From assembly GCA_038148895.1 (NCBI GenBank), contig JBBVGQ010000013.1: a stretch of 5,174 nucleotides of DNA; one strand, 5' to 3'. The notes beneath the pieces are model-generated. The model had not been told where the DNA came from, ran no database searches, and saw only the letters and a list, made by a program, of their open reading frames with translations. Position numbers and translations under genes: made by a program. The DNA comes from Tamlana sp038148895 (GTDB taxonomy: Bacteria > Bacteroidota > Bacteroidia > Flavobacteriales > Flavobacteriaceae). Shown in pieces: positions 1 to 4,999 of this stretch (positions are counted from its first letter, which is position 1; each line of letters begins with the position of its first letter).

Positions 1-89
1 TATAATAGTTTACCTGCTCTTTGGTCAATCCTAAAGTTACTATATTTTATTATGCAAGTCTAAAGGAATTATAGCCGTTGTTGTGTTTA
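1..89. repeat. attC-like site 0 (cut by window edge)
   Basis: This is the right-hand portion of an attC-like recombination site. The stem arm GGAATTATAGCC (65-76) is followed by the 3-nt spacer GTT (77-79) and the core GTTGTGTTTA (80-89), the same arm-spacer-core order as in the other sites. TATAAT at 1-6 can pair with ATTATA at 68-73, so the window seems to start a few bases inside the opposite arm; its core lies outside. The stem would enclose about 60 nt, making this site shorter than the 108-bp class found at 1701-1808. The interior shows no clear hairpin. Confidence 0.55.
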
Positions 90-140
90 GTTTTTTTATG
101 CTCAAAAAGTCAGTCATAACGATTAATTTAAACTCTAATC

Positions 141-180
141 AACCCGAAAAAAAAGTCACTACTTTTTTGTTATTTGGGCT
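141..180 (-). terminator. Possible weak terminator or 3' hairpin
   Basis: On the minus strand, downstream of the 62-aa gene, AAAAAAGT and ACTTTTTT form an 8-bp AT-rich stem with a 4-nt loop. It is enclosed by imperfect outer pairing (AGCCC with GGGTT). The U-run is part of the stem rather than following a GC-rich stem, so this is a weak intrinsic-terminator candidate. It lies in the only sizeable gene-free tail inside a unit (90-203). The rest of that tail shows no ORF or motif I recognise. Confidence 0.25.
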
Positions 181-203
181 AATTCCAGTTTATAGGTCGA
201 TTA

Positions 204-392
204 CTATTTTTCAAGAATAAATGTTATTGAATACATATAGCTAGTTTGTGAGCCAGTTGTTATTGGAACGGTTTGTTTTACAATATACCCATCTTCTAAA
301 TATTCATTAAGTTTTGGATATTCTTTTTCAGTAAACTTATCGTCCTTATCAATAATGTTTGTGTGAGTTGTGATTGTGATTACTTTTTGCAT
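204..392 (-). CDS. Small DUF4177-like protein, 62 aa
   Basis: This is a small soluble protein with no signal peptide or membrane segment. Its layout resembles DUF4177-type proteins: a short N-terminal beta strand (KVITI), a helix ending in LNEYLEDGY at about residues 28-36, then two strands ending in the terminal ITFILEK. The usual DUF4177 pattern is LNxxGxxGWxxV followed by a closing FILER-like strand; here the W position is Y. The resemblance is by eye only, and DUF4177 has no settled function. The start is ATG at 392, with the A-rich leader ACAAAAAAT and no Shine-Dalgarno, as is usual in Bacteroidota. It begins 10 nt after the stop of the 185-aa gene upstream, so the two probably share a transcript and may be translationally coupled. 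It is the distal gene of a two-gene cassette. Confidence 0.6.
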   Translation of the reverse strand: MQKVITITTHTNIIDKDDKFTEKEYPKLNEYLEDGYIVKQTVPITTGSQTSYMYSITFILEK

Positions 393-402
393 ATTTTTTG
401 TT

Positions 403-960
403 TTAATTATTTAAGTCCGATGCGTGTTTTAAAGAATCTACTTGCCTTTGTAAAGAAATTATTTCTGAACGCATTTGTCGAAGCTCAATGGTATGATTAT
501 TCTGTTCGACACTCATATCGTATGATTGCTTATATAATATTTCTTCCATTTCTTTTTTTCCCGATTGCATTATTTCTGTGGTTATTACTGTCAAAACTGC
601 TGTTATAAGCCCAATAAGACCTCCTGTTAAAACATATTTTAAATTGTTTTTAAATTCATTTTCAAGACTTTTTTTAGTCAGGTCTTTTACAGTCTTTTCT
701 AAATCTCTATCAAGCCTCAAATTATTTAGATAGTTTTCAATTCCACCGTCCTGTATAACGAGTATTCCTTTTTCGTCAAGTTCATAGTTTGAATTTGATT
801 GCACTCTTATAAGGTTTAATGCTTTACAAATCTGTTTAGACTTTTCTCGTAATTTGGCCTTATTGTCAGCACCATATTCATGTATAGGCGCAGTTCCACC
901 GTCAAACATTTTGGTCAGCAACTTGTCAATTTCATTAATCAATTCTTTATTTAATTCCAT
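403..960 (-). CDS. Membrane-anchored coiled-coil protein with a winged-helix-like N-terminal part, 185 aa
   Basis: I do not recognise a named family. Residues 1-107 are soluble and mostly helical. Around 36-80 the order helix (KLREKSKQICKALNLI), strand (YELDEKGILVIQ), then DGGIENYL recalls the winged-helix style LTxKGxxVxxxGGFxxYL of many small Bacteroidota proteins. One membrane helix spans about 109-131 and is followed by a heptad-rich segment at about 135-180 that looks like a coiled coil. The likely arrangement is inner membrane with the N-terminal domain in the cytoplasm, but topology is uncertain. I chose ATG at 960, preceded by GATAGAGAGATA. The open frame extends 36 nt upstream to a TTG at 996, but that TTG lies in the cassette core and would translate recombination-site sequence. 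A signalling or sensing role together with the small downstream protein is conceivable, but nothing in the sequence proves it. Confidence 0.75.
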   Translation of the reverse strand: MELNKELINEIDKLLTKMFDGGTAPIHEYGADNKAKLREKSKQICKALNLIRVQSNSNYELDEKGILVIQDGGIENYLNNLRLDRDLEKTVKDLTKKSLENEFKNNLKYVLTGGLIGLITAVLTVITTEIMQSGKKEMEEILYKQSYDMSVEQNNHTIELRQMRSEIISLQRQVDSLKHASDLNN

Positions 961-987
961 TATCTCTCTATCATGGTTGCTTTTAAT

Positions 988-1125
988 TAAACACAACGGT
1001 CTCGTATAACCGTCAGTTACGGGATTAAAGTTAATGTTTTTCGGTTAAGCACTGACGTTAGCAATTCCGAGTGGATTCGGACGTAGTCGAATCCGCCGTA
1101 ATTGCGGTTATACATTGTTGTGGTG
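988..1125. repeat. attC-like site 1
   Basis: The left core TAAACACAAC (988-997) belongs to the 80-997 unit and the right core GTTGTGGTG (1117-1125) to the next. Inside, GTATAACCG (1004-1012) pairs perfectly with CGGTTATAC (1105-1113). The stem continues through CAGTTACGG/CCGTAATTG with G-T wobbles and one unpaired T at 1013, reminiscent of the extrahelical bases of attC sites. The spacers are GGTCTC (6 nt) on the left and ATT (3 nt) on the right. A central hairpin pairs GGATTCG (1073-1079) with CGAATCC (1088-1094). The primary sequence of the stem differs from sites 2, 3 and 5, but the architecture is the same. Confidence 0.75.
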
Positions 1126-1138
1126 TCGTTTTTTATTT

Positions 1139-1669
1139 TCAAAATATCCATTGTATTAAAGTCACAAATCCGATAACTATTAAAAGTCCAATTGAAATTA
1201 GAATTGAGAAAAATACAATTTCGCTCAATCGGTCTTTAAAGGTTCGTTCTTGGTCAGAATTATTCTTTTTCTGTTTGTTGGTTTTTGGATTAAACTTTGG
1301 AACATATTTAGCTTTTTCTTTACTATCAGATTCCAATTCAGTCAACTTTTTTTGAGCATAATTGGATAATTTTGATTTTTCTCCGCGAAAGACAATCTCT
1401 TGTAAAATCTGGTATCCAGAATAGTTTACCGATTTCTCATAAATCTCAACGCATTTTTTAATTCGCTCGTCAGTTGGTTCAGTCAGAATCCAATATTTTC
1501 CAGCAGAGTCTAAAAATCCGCTTTCGTAATAAAGTTCAGCGAGTTTATTCCACAATTCAATTTCATTCGGATTTTCCTGTATTAAATTCCGCAACCTGTC
1601 AGTCGCTTTGAATTTCAATCCGATTTCAATTTCGGAATCTATTTTATCTAATTTTTCTTTTAAATTCAC
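1139..1669 (-). CDS. DUF6584-like helical-repeat protein with C-terminal membrane anchor, 176 aa
   Basis: Residues about 8-95 resemble the DUF6584 family. The TPR-like helix pair ATDRLRNLIQENPNEIELW is followed by LAELYYESGFLDSAGKYW at about 43-60, with the GxxxxAGxYW motif that I associate with that family. A polar linker rich in K, N and Q follows (118-142). A single hydrophobic helix at about 151-175 ends four charged-free residues from the C-terminus, so the protein is probably a tail-anchored inner-membrane protein displaying the repeat domain in the cytoplasm. Helical repeats of this sort usually mediate protein contacts; no catalytic motif is visible. The start is GTG at 1669, 17 nt after the left end of the cassette core in the gene sense. 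No in-frame ATG or Shine-Dalgarno is present, so the exact start is less certain than the gene. The stop (TGA) lies 14 bp from the downstream core. It is the only gene in its cassette. Confidence 0.75.
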   Translation of the reverse strand: MNLKEKLDKIDSEIEIGLKFKATDRLRNLIQENPNEIELWNKLAELYYESGFLDSAGKYWILTEPTDERIKKCVEIYEKSVNYSGYQILQEIVFRGEKSKLSNYAQKKLTELESDSKEKAKYVPKFNPKTNKQKKNNSDQERTFKDRLSEIVFFSILISIGLLIVIGFVTLIQWIF

Positions 1670-1686
1670 AATGTTTTTTTCAAATG

Positions 1687-1821
1687 CACCACAACGTCCC
1701 GGCTATGAGTAGTTGCGTGGGTTAGCACCAAACTTTGCAAGTACACACCAAACTGAAAATCCGCGAGGATTTTCAGAAGTAGGCGAGAACAAGCAATTAC
1801 TTATAGCCATTGTTAGGCAAC
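1687..1821. repeat. attC-like site 2 (GGCTAT class)
   Basis: The left core is CACCACAAC (1687-1695) and the right core GTTAGGCAAC (1812-1821). The stem arms GGCTATGAGTAGTTGC (1701-1716) and GCAATTACTTATAGCC (1793-1808) pair along their whole length, with wobble or mismatch at a few positions only. The spacers are GTCCC (5 nt) and ATT (3 nt). The central hairpin CTGAAAATCC / GGATTTTCAG (1753-1762/1767-1776) is perfect over 10 bp with loop GCGA. The 108 bp from arm to arm differ from site 5 at 4 positions and from site 3 at 7 by my manual count. GTTAGGC is the only core in the window that fits the integron GTTRRRY consensus fully. Confidence 0.85.
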
Positions 1822-1826
1822 GTTTT

Positions 1827-2711
1827 TTATTTTTCTATTTCTTTTAATTCAAATGTTTCAGCGCCATCTTCGACTAGACAATGTTTCTCATTTAAAAGCT
1901 GAAAATCGTTTTCTCCATCTTCTCTAACAGTTTTAGTCAATTTACATTGTAAAACTTTTGTTAGTTTCAATTTACTCATTGCCCTTGGATGAATGGCAAC
2001 GCACAATCCATAACCTTTGGATTGAACACTTGGATAAACTACTCCGTCATAAGTAGAAGTTTTTGTGAAAATCTCGGTGAATTTTGCTGAAATTAAATAC
2101 TCGTGATTGTTACCACCCGAAACATATTTAGAAAATTCCGCCGACAAGAATTTGAGACATTTAACTGTGTTCTCTCGGACGTCTTCAGGCATTTCATTTA
2201 AAAACTCAACGTATTTATTTTTTAAACTATTAAGATAAGGATGTTCATAATCAATTGTTGGGTCAATAATAGTCGCTAACGAAATGTCTTCAGTTACTTC
2301 CCAGTTCCCAAAAGTCAAACGACTCCAACCTTCAATTACATCAGAGTTTCTCATTAGGCTTGAAATCTCGGAAGCACCAACAATTCTTGGGTACTTCATT
2401 TCTTCTTTGTCAAAATCTTCTTCTGAAATTACTGCACCGTAAAACATTGTATTTTTTGGTGTACTCGCTCTCAAATAATTAGAATTGAATTTAGCAGGTT
2501 TGTATGAAATCCGTGAAACAGTACTAAATTCTGGTTCTTCTTTTGTATTGTTGACAGCTCTCTCTATTTCCTTTGAATATTGACCTTCAGGTGTTTTATG
2601 ATAATCGGTAAGCATAATTCCTAAAGGTCCTAAACTTGTTAGTAATCTGTCTAATTCCGCAATCGGATATTCACTTAAATCAAGTTCTTTTAGTTGGTCA
2701 ATAGCGTGCAT
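1827..2711 (-). CDS. RES-domain-like protein, 294 aa
   Basis: The central and C-terminal parts resemble the RES fold. FSTVSRIS at 62-69 places an arginine at R67, as in the first RES motif, followed by YLRASTP and a FYGAV strand (90-94). GASEISSL gives E115 in the position of the conserved glutamate. YDGVVYPSV (221-229) followed by GYGLCVAI (233-240) matches the closing RES motif with its serine (S228). Known RES proteins are NAD+ phosphorylases, often toxins paired with a Xre-type antitoxin; here no antitoxin accompanies it, and the protein is longer than typical toxins (about 150-230 aa). The N-terminal 60 residues are helical and unassigned. NAD+ degradation is therefore only a possibility. 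No signal peptide or membrane segment is seen, so it is probably cytoplasmic. The start is ATG at 2711, 19 nt after the core in the gene sense; the TAA stop lies 5 bp from the other core, so the gene fills its cassette. Confidence 0.7.
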   Translation of the reverse strand: MHAIDQLKELDLSEYPIAELDRLLTSLGPLGIMLTDYHKTPEGQYSKEIERAVNNTKEEPEFSTVSRISYKPAKFNSNYLRASTPKNTMFYGAVISEEDFDKEEMKYPRIVGASEISSLMRNSDVIEGWSRLTFGNWEVTEDISLATIIDPTIDYEHPYLNSLKNKYVEFLNEMPEDVRENTVKCLKFLSAEFSKYVSGGNNHEYLISAKFTEIFTKTSTYDGVVYPSVQSKGYGLCVAIHPRAMSKLKLTKVLQCKLTKTVREDGENDFQLLNEKHCLVEDGAETFELKEIEK

Positions 2712-2730
2712 TTCAGGTTTGGTTTTAAAT

Positions 2731-2867
2731 GTTGCCTAACGGTTTCGGCTATGAATAGTTGCGTGGGTTAGCACTAAACTTTGCAAGTACACACTAAACT
2801 GAAAATCCCCTAGGATTTTCAGAAGTAGGTAAGAACAAGCAATTACTTATAGCCATTGTTGTGGTGC
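2731..2867. repeat. attC-like site 3 (GGCTAT class)
   Basis: The left core is GTTGCCTAAC (2731-2740) and the right core GTTGTGGTGC (2858-2867). The arms are GGCTATGAATAGTTGC (2747-2762) and GCAATTACTTATAGCC (2839-2854). The spacers are GGTTTC (6 nt) and ATT (3 nt). The central hairpin CTGAAAATCC (2799-2808) / GGATTTTCAG (2813-2822) is identical to those of sites 2 and 5, but its loop is CCTA rather than GCGA. The end of the EF-Tu-like gene reads into the right-hand core, spacer and arm of this site. Confidence 0.85.
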
Positions 2868-3509
2868 GTTATTTTTTTCGATTATGTCATAAAATCTGTT
2901 TACAGTTGAATTTGCAGTTGCACTTAAATGTCCAGCTAATTCTTTCGATTGTTTTGCATAAAAACTTATATTTTCCTCTAATCTATTTTCAGATTGATTG
3001 TCTACATTTCTTTTTAAATCAAAAATGATATTCCAGATTCTATGTGAGAGTTCAATCGACCATTTTAAAGATTCTAGTTTTGATTGCTCATCAGTATTTT
3101 CATTACTCCATATTGCTCGATTCATAACGGTCAAGTTTGAAAGCAATAGTTCATTAAATAATATCTTATGCTCAATGGTTTTTGTCGACAACCAATTAAT
3201 CAATTCGCTTAAATTCAGCTGATTGCTGTAAATATTTATAGTTGTAAGGTCTTTTTTTGAATTTTTTAACTCACTTACTTCCTCTTTATCCAAGCATTTA
3301 ATCAGCAATCCTATATTTGTTTTTTCATTATTTGAATGTCTAATTCCTTCAATACCTAAAATTTCTCGTCTCCGACAATTATTATTTATGTCAAATTCCA
3401 CTTCGTTTCCTTTTGAGACTACACCATCAACAATCCTACCTGCAAAGGCAAGTCCTCTACCAGTTATTTCAAAAATATCCTCAATATAAAATTTAGCGAT
3501 TTTAGTCAA
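2847..3509 (-). CDS. Protein with EF-Tu domain-2-like barrel and helical C-terminal part, 220 aa
   Basis: Residues about 7-80 closely follow the pattern of EF-Tu domain 2: FYIEDIFEITGRG (7-19), AGRIVDGVVSKGNEVEF (23-39), ILGIEGIR (50-57) and NIGLLIKCLDKEEV (65-78). In EF-Tu this barrel packs on the GTPase domain and helps bind aminoacyl-tRNA, but no GTP-binding motifs occur here, so it is a stand-alone barrel. Residues 84-213 are predicted helical, with no motif I recognise. Function is unknown; binding to RNA, tRNA or another protein would be a guess. The preferred start is TTG at 3509, six nt after a clear AAGGAG (3516-3521). The open frame reaches a TTG at 3539 inside the cassette core, which I reject. 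The stop (TAA, 2847-2849) lies inside the neighbouring recombination site, so the last six residues, APQQWL, are encoded by that site. Confidence 0.75.
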   Translation of the reverse strand: MTKIAKFYIEDIFEITGRGLAFAGRIVDGVVSKGNEVEFDINNNCRRREILGIEGIRHSNNEKTNIGLLIKCLDKEEVSELKNSKKDLTTINIYSNQLNLSELINWLSTKTIEHKILFNELLLSNLTVMNRAIWSNENTDEQSKLESLKWSIELSHRIWNIIFDLKRNVDNQSENRLEENISFYAKQSKELAGHLSATANSTVNRFYDIIEKNNAPQQWL

Positions 3510-3515
3510 TTCAAT

Positions 3516-3521
3516 CTCCTT
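3516..3521 (-). promoter_or_regulatory. Shine-Dalgarno AAGGAG deciding the start of the EF-Tu-like gene
   Basis: AAGGAG on the minus strand sits six nt upstream of TTG at 3507-3509. It is the clearest Shine-Dalgarno in the window and supports that TTG over the one at 3539, which is inside the cassette core. An ATT at 3513-3515 is a less likely alternative start. Confidence 0.6.
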
Positions 3522-3530
3522 TTTTTTAAT

Positions 3531-3672
3531 GCACCACAACGTGTTCGTGTATGGCTAGTTGTGTGATTTGTTCAGTAAGATAGCAAAAAAACGGAATAGG
3601 GATTGAGTGGAATTCGTTAGAATTCCGCGAGCGTTCTTTAACGCACTATTTGCTATACACGTTGTTGGCAAA
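3531..3672. repeat. attC-like site 4 (GTGTAT class)
   Basis: The left core is GCACCACAAC (3531-3540) and the right core GTTGGCAAA (3664-3672). The outer arms begin with GTGTAT (3547-3552) and ATACAC (3655-3660) and continue with imperfect pairing (GGC opposite GCT, then weaker matches). The spacers are GTGTTC (6 nt) and GTT (3 nt). The central hairpin GTGGAATTC (3607-3615) / GAATTCCGC (3620-3628) has loop GTTA. A second possible helix pairs ATAGCAAA (3580-3587) with TTTGCTAT (3649-3656) and would compete with the outer arm. The body is unrelated in sequence to sites 2, 3 and 5 but shares arm and interior motifs with site 6. Confidence 0.75.
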
Positions 3673-3677
3673 TCGTT

Positions 3678-4211
3678 TTAGTTATTCAAAATATTTTCAA
3701 TTTCTTCAATGTCATCATCAGCATATTTGATATGGCAAGAGTTTCCACCACAATAAATGTATGGTGAATCCTGAAACTCTCCAGCTTTTGCAAAAATCAG
3801 ATACTCCTTGTCCAGCATCAGCAAAGGTGAAATTGTGCTAAATATTTGAGAATAAATTTTTATAAACTCACTTTCCTTTCCTTTGTAAACTTTTTTTGTT
3901 TTGAGGATATACCAATATTGATAAGTTGGTTCTATATACAATGGGATCAATTTTTTATTTTCATCCAATTCGTAATCTTGAGGTTCCAATTGTTCAGTTC
4001 TAATAATTTTAGTCACCTTTCCAGTAAAAACATATTCTGATTCATCAAAAGCCTCTTTAGTAGTCAAAAATCTAGTTAGTCCTGGATATTCGATGCATAA
4101 TCTATTGGAATGAATACTATCAATTAATTTTCTTTTTAAAGGGTTATAATCATCTTCTTGAGAAAAGATGATACATGGCACAAAAAACAAAATATATGGT
4201 AAGAGTTTCAT
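3678..4211 (-). CDS. Secreted TIMP/NTR-like protein, 177 aa
   Basis: An N-terminal signal peptide is visible: K2, a hydrophobic core at 3-16 and likely cleavage near FSQ-ED (16-20). The protein is therefore exported to the periplasm or beyond. The mature part follows a layout seen in bacterial proteins with a TIMP/netrin-like OB fold: a cysteine (C39), a helix with TTKEAFDESEYVFTGKV at 50-66, a strand KTKKVYKGKESEF at 104-116 and LMLDKEYLIFAK at 131-142. C154 and C159 could pair with each other or with C39. Such domains inhibit metalloproteases in animals, but their bacterial roles are not established, so I do not assign a target. The cysteine before the cleavage site (C13) lacks a lipobox context. 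The start is ATG at 4211, 17 nt after the core in the gene sense with an A-rich leader. The stop lies 5 bp from the other core, so the gene fills its cassette. Confidence 0.75.
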   Translation of the reverse strand: MKLLPYILFFVPCIIFSQEDDYNPLKRKLIDSIHSNRLCIEYPGLTRFLTTKEAFDESEYVFTGKVTKIIRTEQLEPQDYELDENKKLIPLYIEPTYQYWYILKTKKVYKGKESEFIKIYSQIFSTISPLLMLDKEYLIFAKAGEFQDSPYIYCGGNSCHIKYADDDIEEIENILNN

Positions 4212-4219
4212 TTAAAATG

Positions 4220-4354
4220 TTTGCCAACGGTCTCGGCTATGAGTAGTTGCGTGGTTTAGCACTTAACTTTGCAAGTACACACCAAACTGAAAATCCGCGA
4301 GGATTTTCAGAAGTAGGCGGGAACAAGCAATTACTTATAGCCATTGTTGTGCGT
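4220..4354. repeat. attC-like site 5 (GGCTAT class)
   Basis: The left core is TTTGCCAAC (4220-4228) and the right core GTTGTGCGT (4346-4354). The arms are GGCTATGAGTAGTTGC (4235-4250) and GCAATTACTTATAGCC (4327-4342). The spacers are GGTCTC (6 nt) and ATT (3 nt). The central hairpin at 4287-4296/4301-4310 carries the loop GCGA. The 108-bp body is nearly identical to site 2, although the genes on either side are unrelated. Confidence 0.85.
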
Positions 4355-4361
4355 TCGTTTT

Positions 4362-4754
4362 TTATTCTTTATTAAACATATTTTCATATTCTTTTACGTG
4401 GTGTGGAAATTCCTCTTCGTAAAACGGATATGGAATTCCTAAAATTGAGATTTCATATCCTTCGTCTTTCATACCTGTGATTGCATTTCCAGCAACTCCT
4501 TTTATTTCCATTCCATCCTGTCTAAATACTTTTAATTCCGATATTACTTGAGTGTCAATGAATTCAAATTCTGGGTCGTCTGTATTTATTACGATATTAT
4601 TTTTTAGGCAGTATTCTTTGAAGAATTCGTAAGGCGATTCAATTCCGTTAAATTCAATCAGTCCGAATGCTACTCCCATAGGTGCGTCCGCTTTTTCCAA
4701 ATCAGAAGTTCCGATTAGAGTTCCGCTCAAAGTTATGTTGTATAATTTACTCAT
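4362..4754 (-). CDS. Unrecognised cytoplasmic protein, 130 aa
   Basis: I do not recognise the family with confidence. The protein is acidic, has no signal peptide or membrane helix, and looks like a compact alpha/beta fold. It opens with a strand MSKLYNITLSGTLIG, then MGVAFGLIEFNGIESPYEFFKEYCLKNN (about 26-53), a VFRQDGMEIKG turn (77-86) and a conserved-looking ISILGIPYPFYEEEFPHHV at 102-120. I chose ATG at 4754 because it overlaps the stop of the preceding gene in ATGAGTAA (4747-4754), a classic coupling arrangement. A GTG four codons upstream (4766) is possible but less natural. AAGG lies roughly 10 nt before the ATG. The intimate overlap with the DUF7660-like gene suggests the two products act together. 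Many small proteins of this style in Bacteroidota occur in toxin-immunity contexts, but no toxin domain is visible here. Confidence 0.75.
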   Translation of the reverse strand: MSKLYNITLSGTLIGTSDLEKADAPMGVAFGLIEFNGIESPYEFFKEYCLKNNIVINTDDPEFEFIDTQVISELKVFRQDGMEIKGVAGNAITGMKDEGYEISILGIPYPFYEEEFPHHVKEYENMFNKE

Positions 4755-4974
4755 AAATTGAAGCACCTTTTAAGATATGACTGAAATTTTCCCAAGTCGG
4801 ATTATCCGCATTTATTTTCATTCCCATATTGTCATAGAAACCTTGAATATCTTCTGTATAAGCAATCATACTTTCTAAAAAATCAGAAAGATTGACGTTT
4901 TCCCAATTTTCTTTGTTTTGGTCAAAGTCAGTTTTAAATTCCTTTAAAAATTCAATAAATTCTATTCTTGTCAT
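4747..4974 (-). CDS. DUF7660-like small acidic protein, 75 aa
   Basis: The protein has the layout I associate with DUF7660: an N-terminal helix (RIEFIEFLKEFKTDF), then W24-E-N with NLSDFLESMIAYTEDIQGFYDN at about 28-50, and a closing segment NPTWENFSHILKGASIYE at 58-75 with W61 and the terminal aromatic-acidic pair. The family is of unknown function and turns up beside SMI1/KNR4-type and other immunity-like genes; that is background, not proof. It is acidic and cytoplasmic, with no membrane segment. The start is ATG at 4974 after the A-rich leader AAAAAAGACA, 25 nt after the core. It is the first gene of a two-gene cassette and overlaps the next gene by 8 nt (ATGAGTAA), which implies translational coupling and balanced production. 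Confidence 0.75.
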   Translation of the reverse strand: MTRIEFIEFLKEFKTDFDQNKENWENVNLSDFLESMIAYTEDIQGFYDNMGMKINADNPTWENFSHILKGASIYE

Positions 4975-4999
4975 TGTCTTTTTTGGTTTATCTTAAATG

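Noticed and set aside
363..608. Plus-strand open frame with hydrophobic stretches
   Set aside because: It is antisense to two convincing minus-strand genes, and the hydrophobic run is a reverse-strand echo of AT-rich coding sequence.
961..996. Extension of the 185-aa protein to a TTG at 996
   Set aside because: The extra codons translate the cassette core and leader. An ATG with a purine-rich leader lies at 960, and the TTG is an intrinsic part of the GTTGTG core.
1071..1355. Plus-strand open frame starting in site 1
   Set aside because: It begins inside the recombination site and runs antisense to the membrane-anchor end of the DUF6584-like gene. It resembles no known protein.
2998..3222. 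Plus-strand open frame of 74 codons
   Set aside because: It is antisense to the EF-Tu-like gene and has no ribosome site or recognisable composition of its own.
3510..3539. Extension of the EF-Tu-like protein to a TTG at 3539
   Set aside because: This start is inside the cassette core, while AAGGAG points to the TTG at 3509, where the EF-Tu-like homology is about to begin.
3846..4040. Plus-strand open frame of 64 codons
   Set aside because: It is antisense to the TIMP-like gene; its F/I-rich composition is an AT-content artefact.
1687..4354. CRISPR array
   Set aside because: The repeats are about 108-140 bp, strongly structured and separated by whole genes, not by uniform short spacers.
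1687..4354. Terminal inverted repeats of insertion sequences or MITEs
   Set aside because: No transposase and no target-site duplications are seen, and the short inverted repeats that match exactly flank the genes and differ from unit to unit, which a transposon family would not do.
4755..4766. GTG start four codons upstream for the 130-aa protein
   Set aside because: ATG at 4754 forms the ATGAGTAA overlap with the preceding stop. The GTG would only lengthen the overlap without a better ribosome site.
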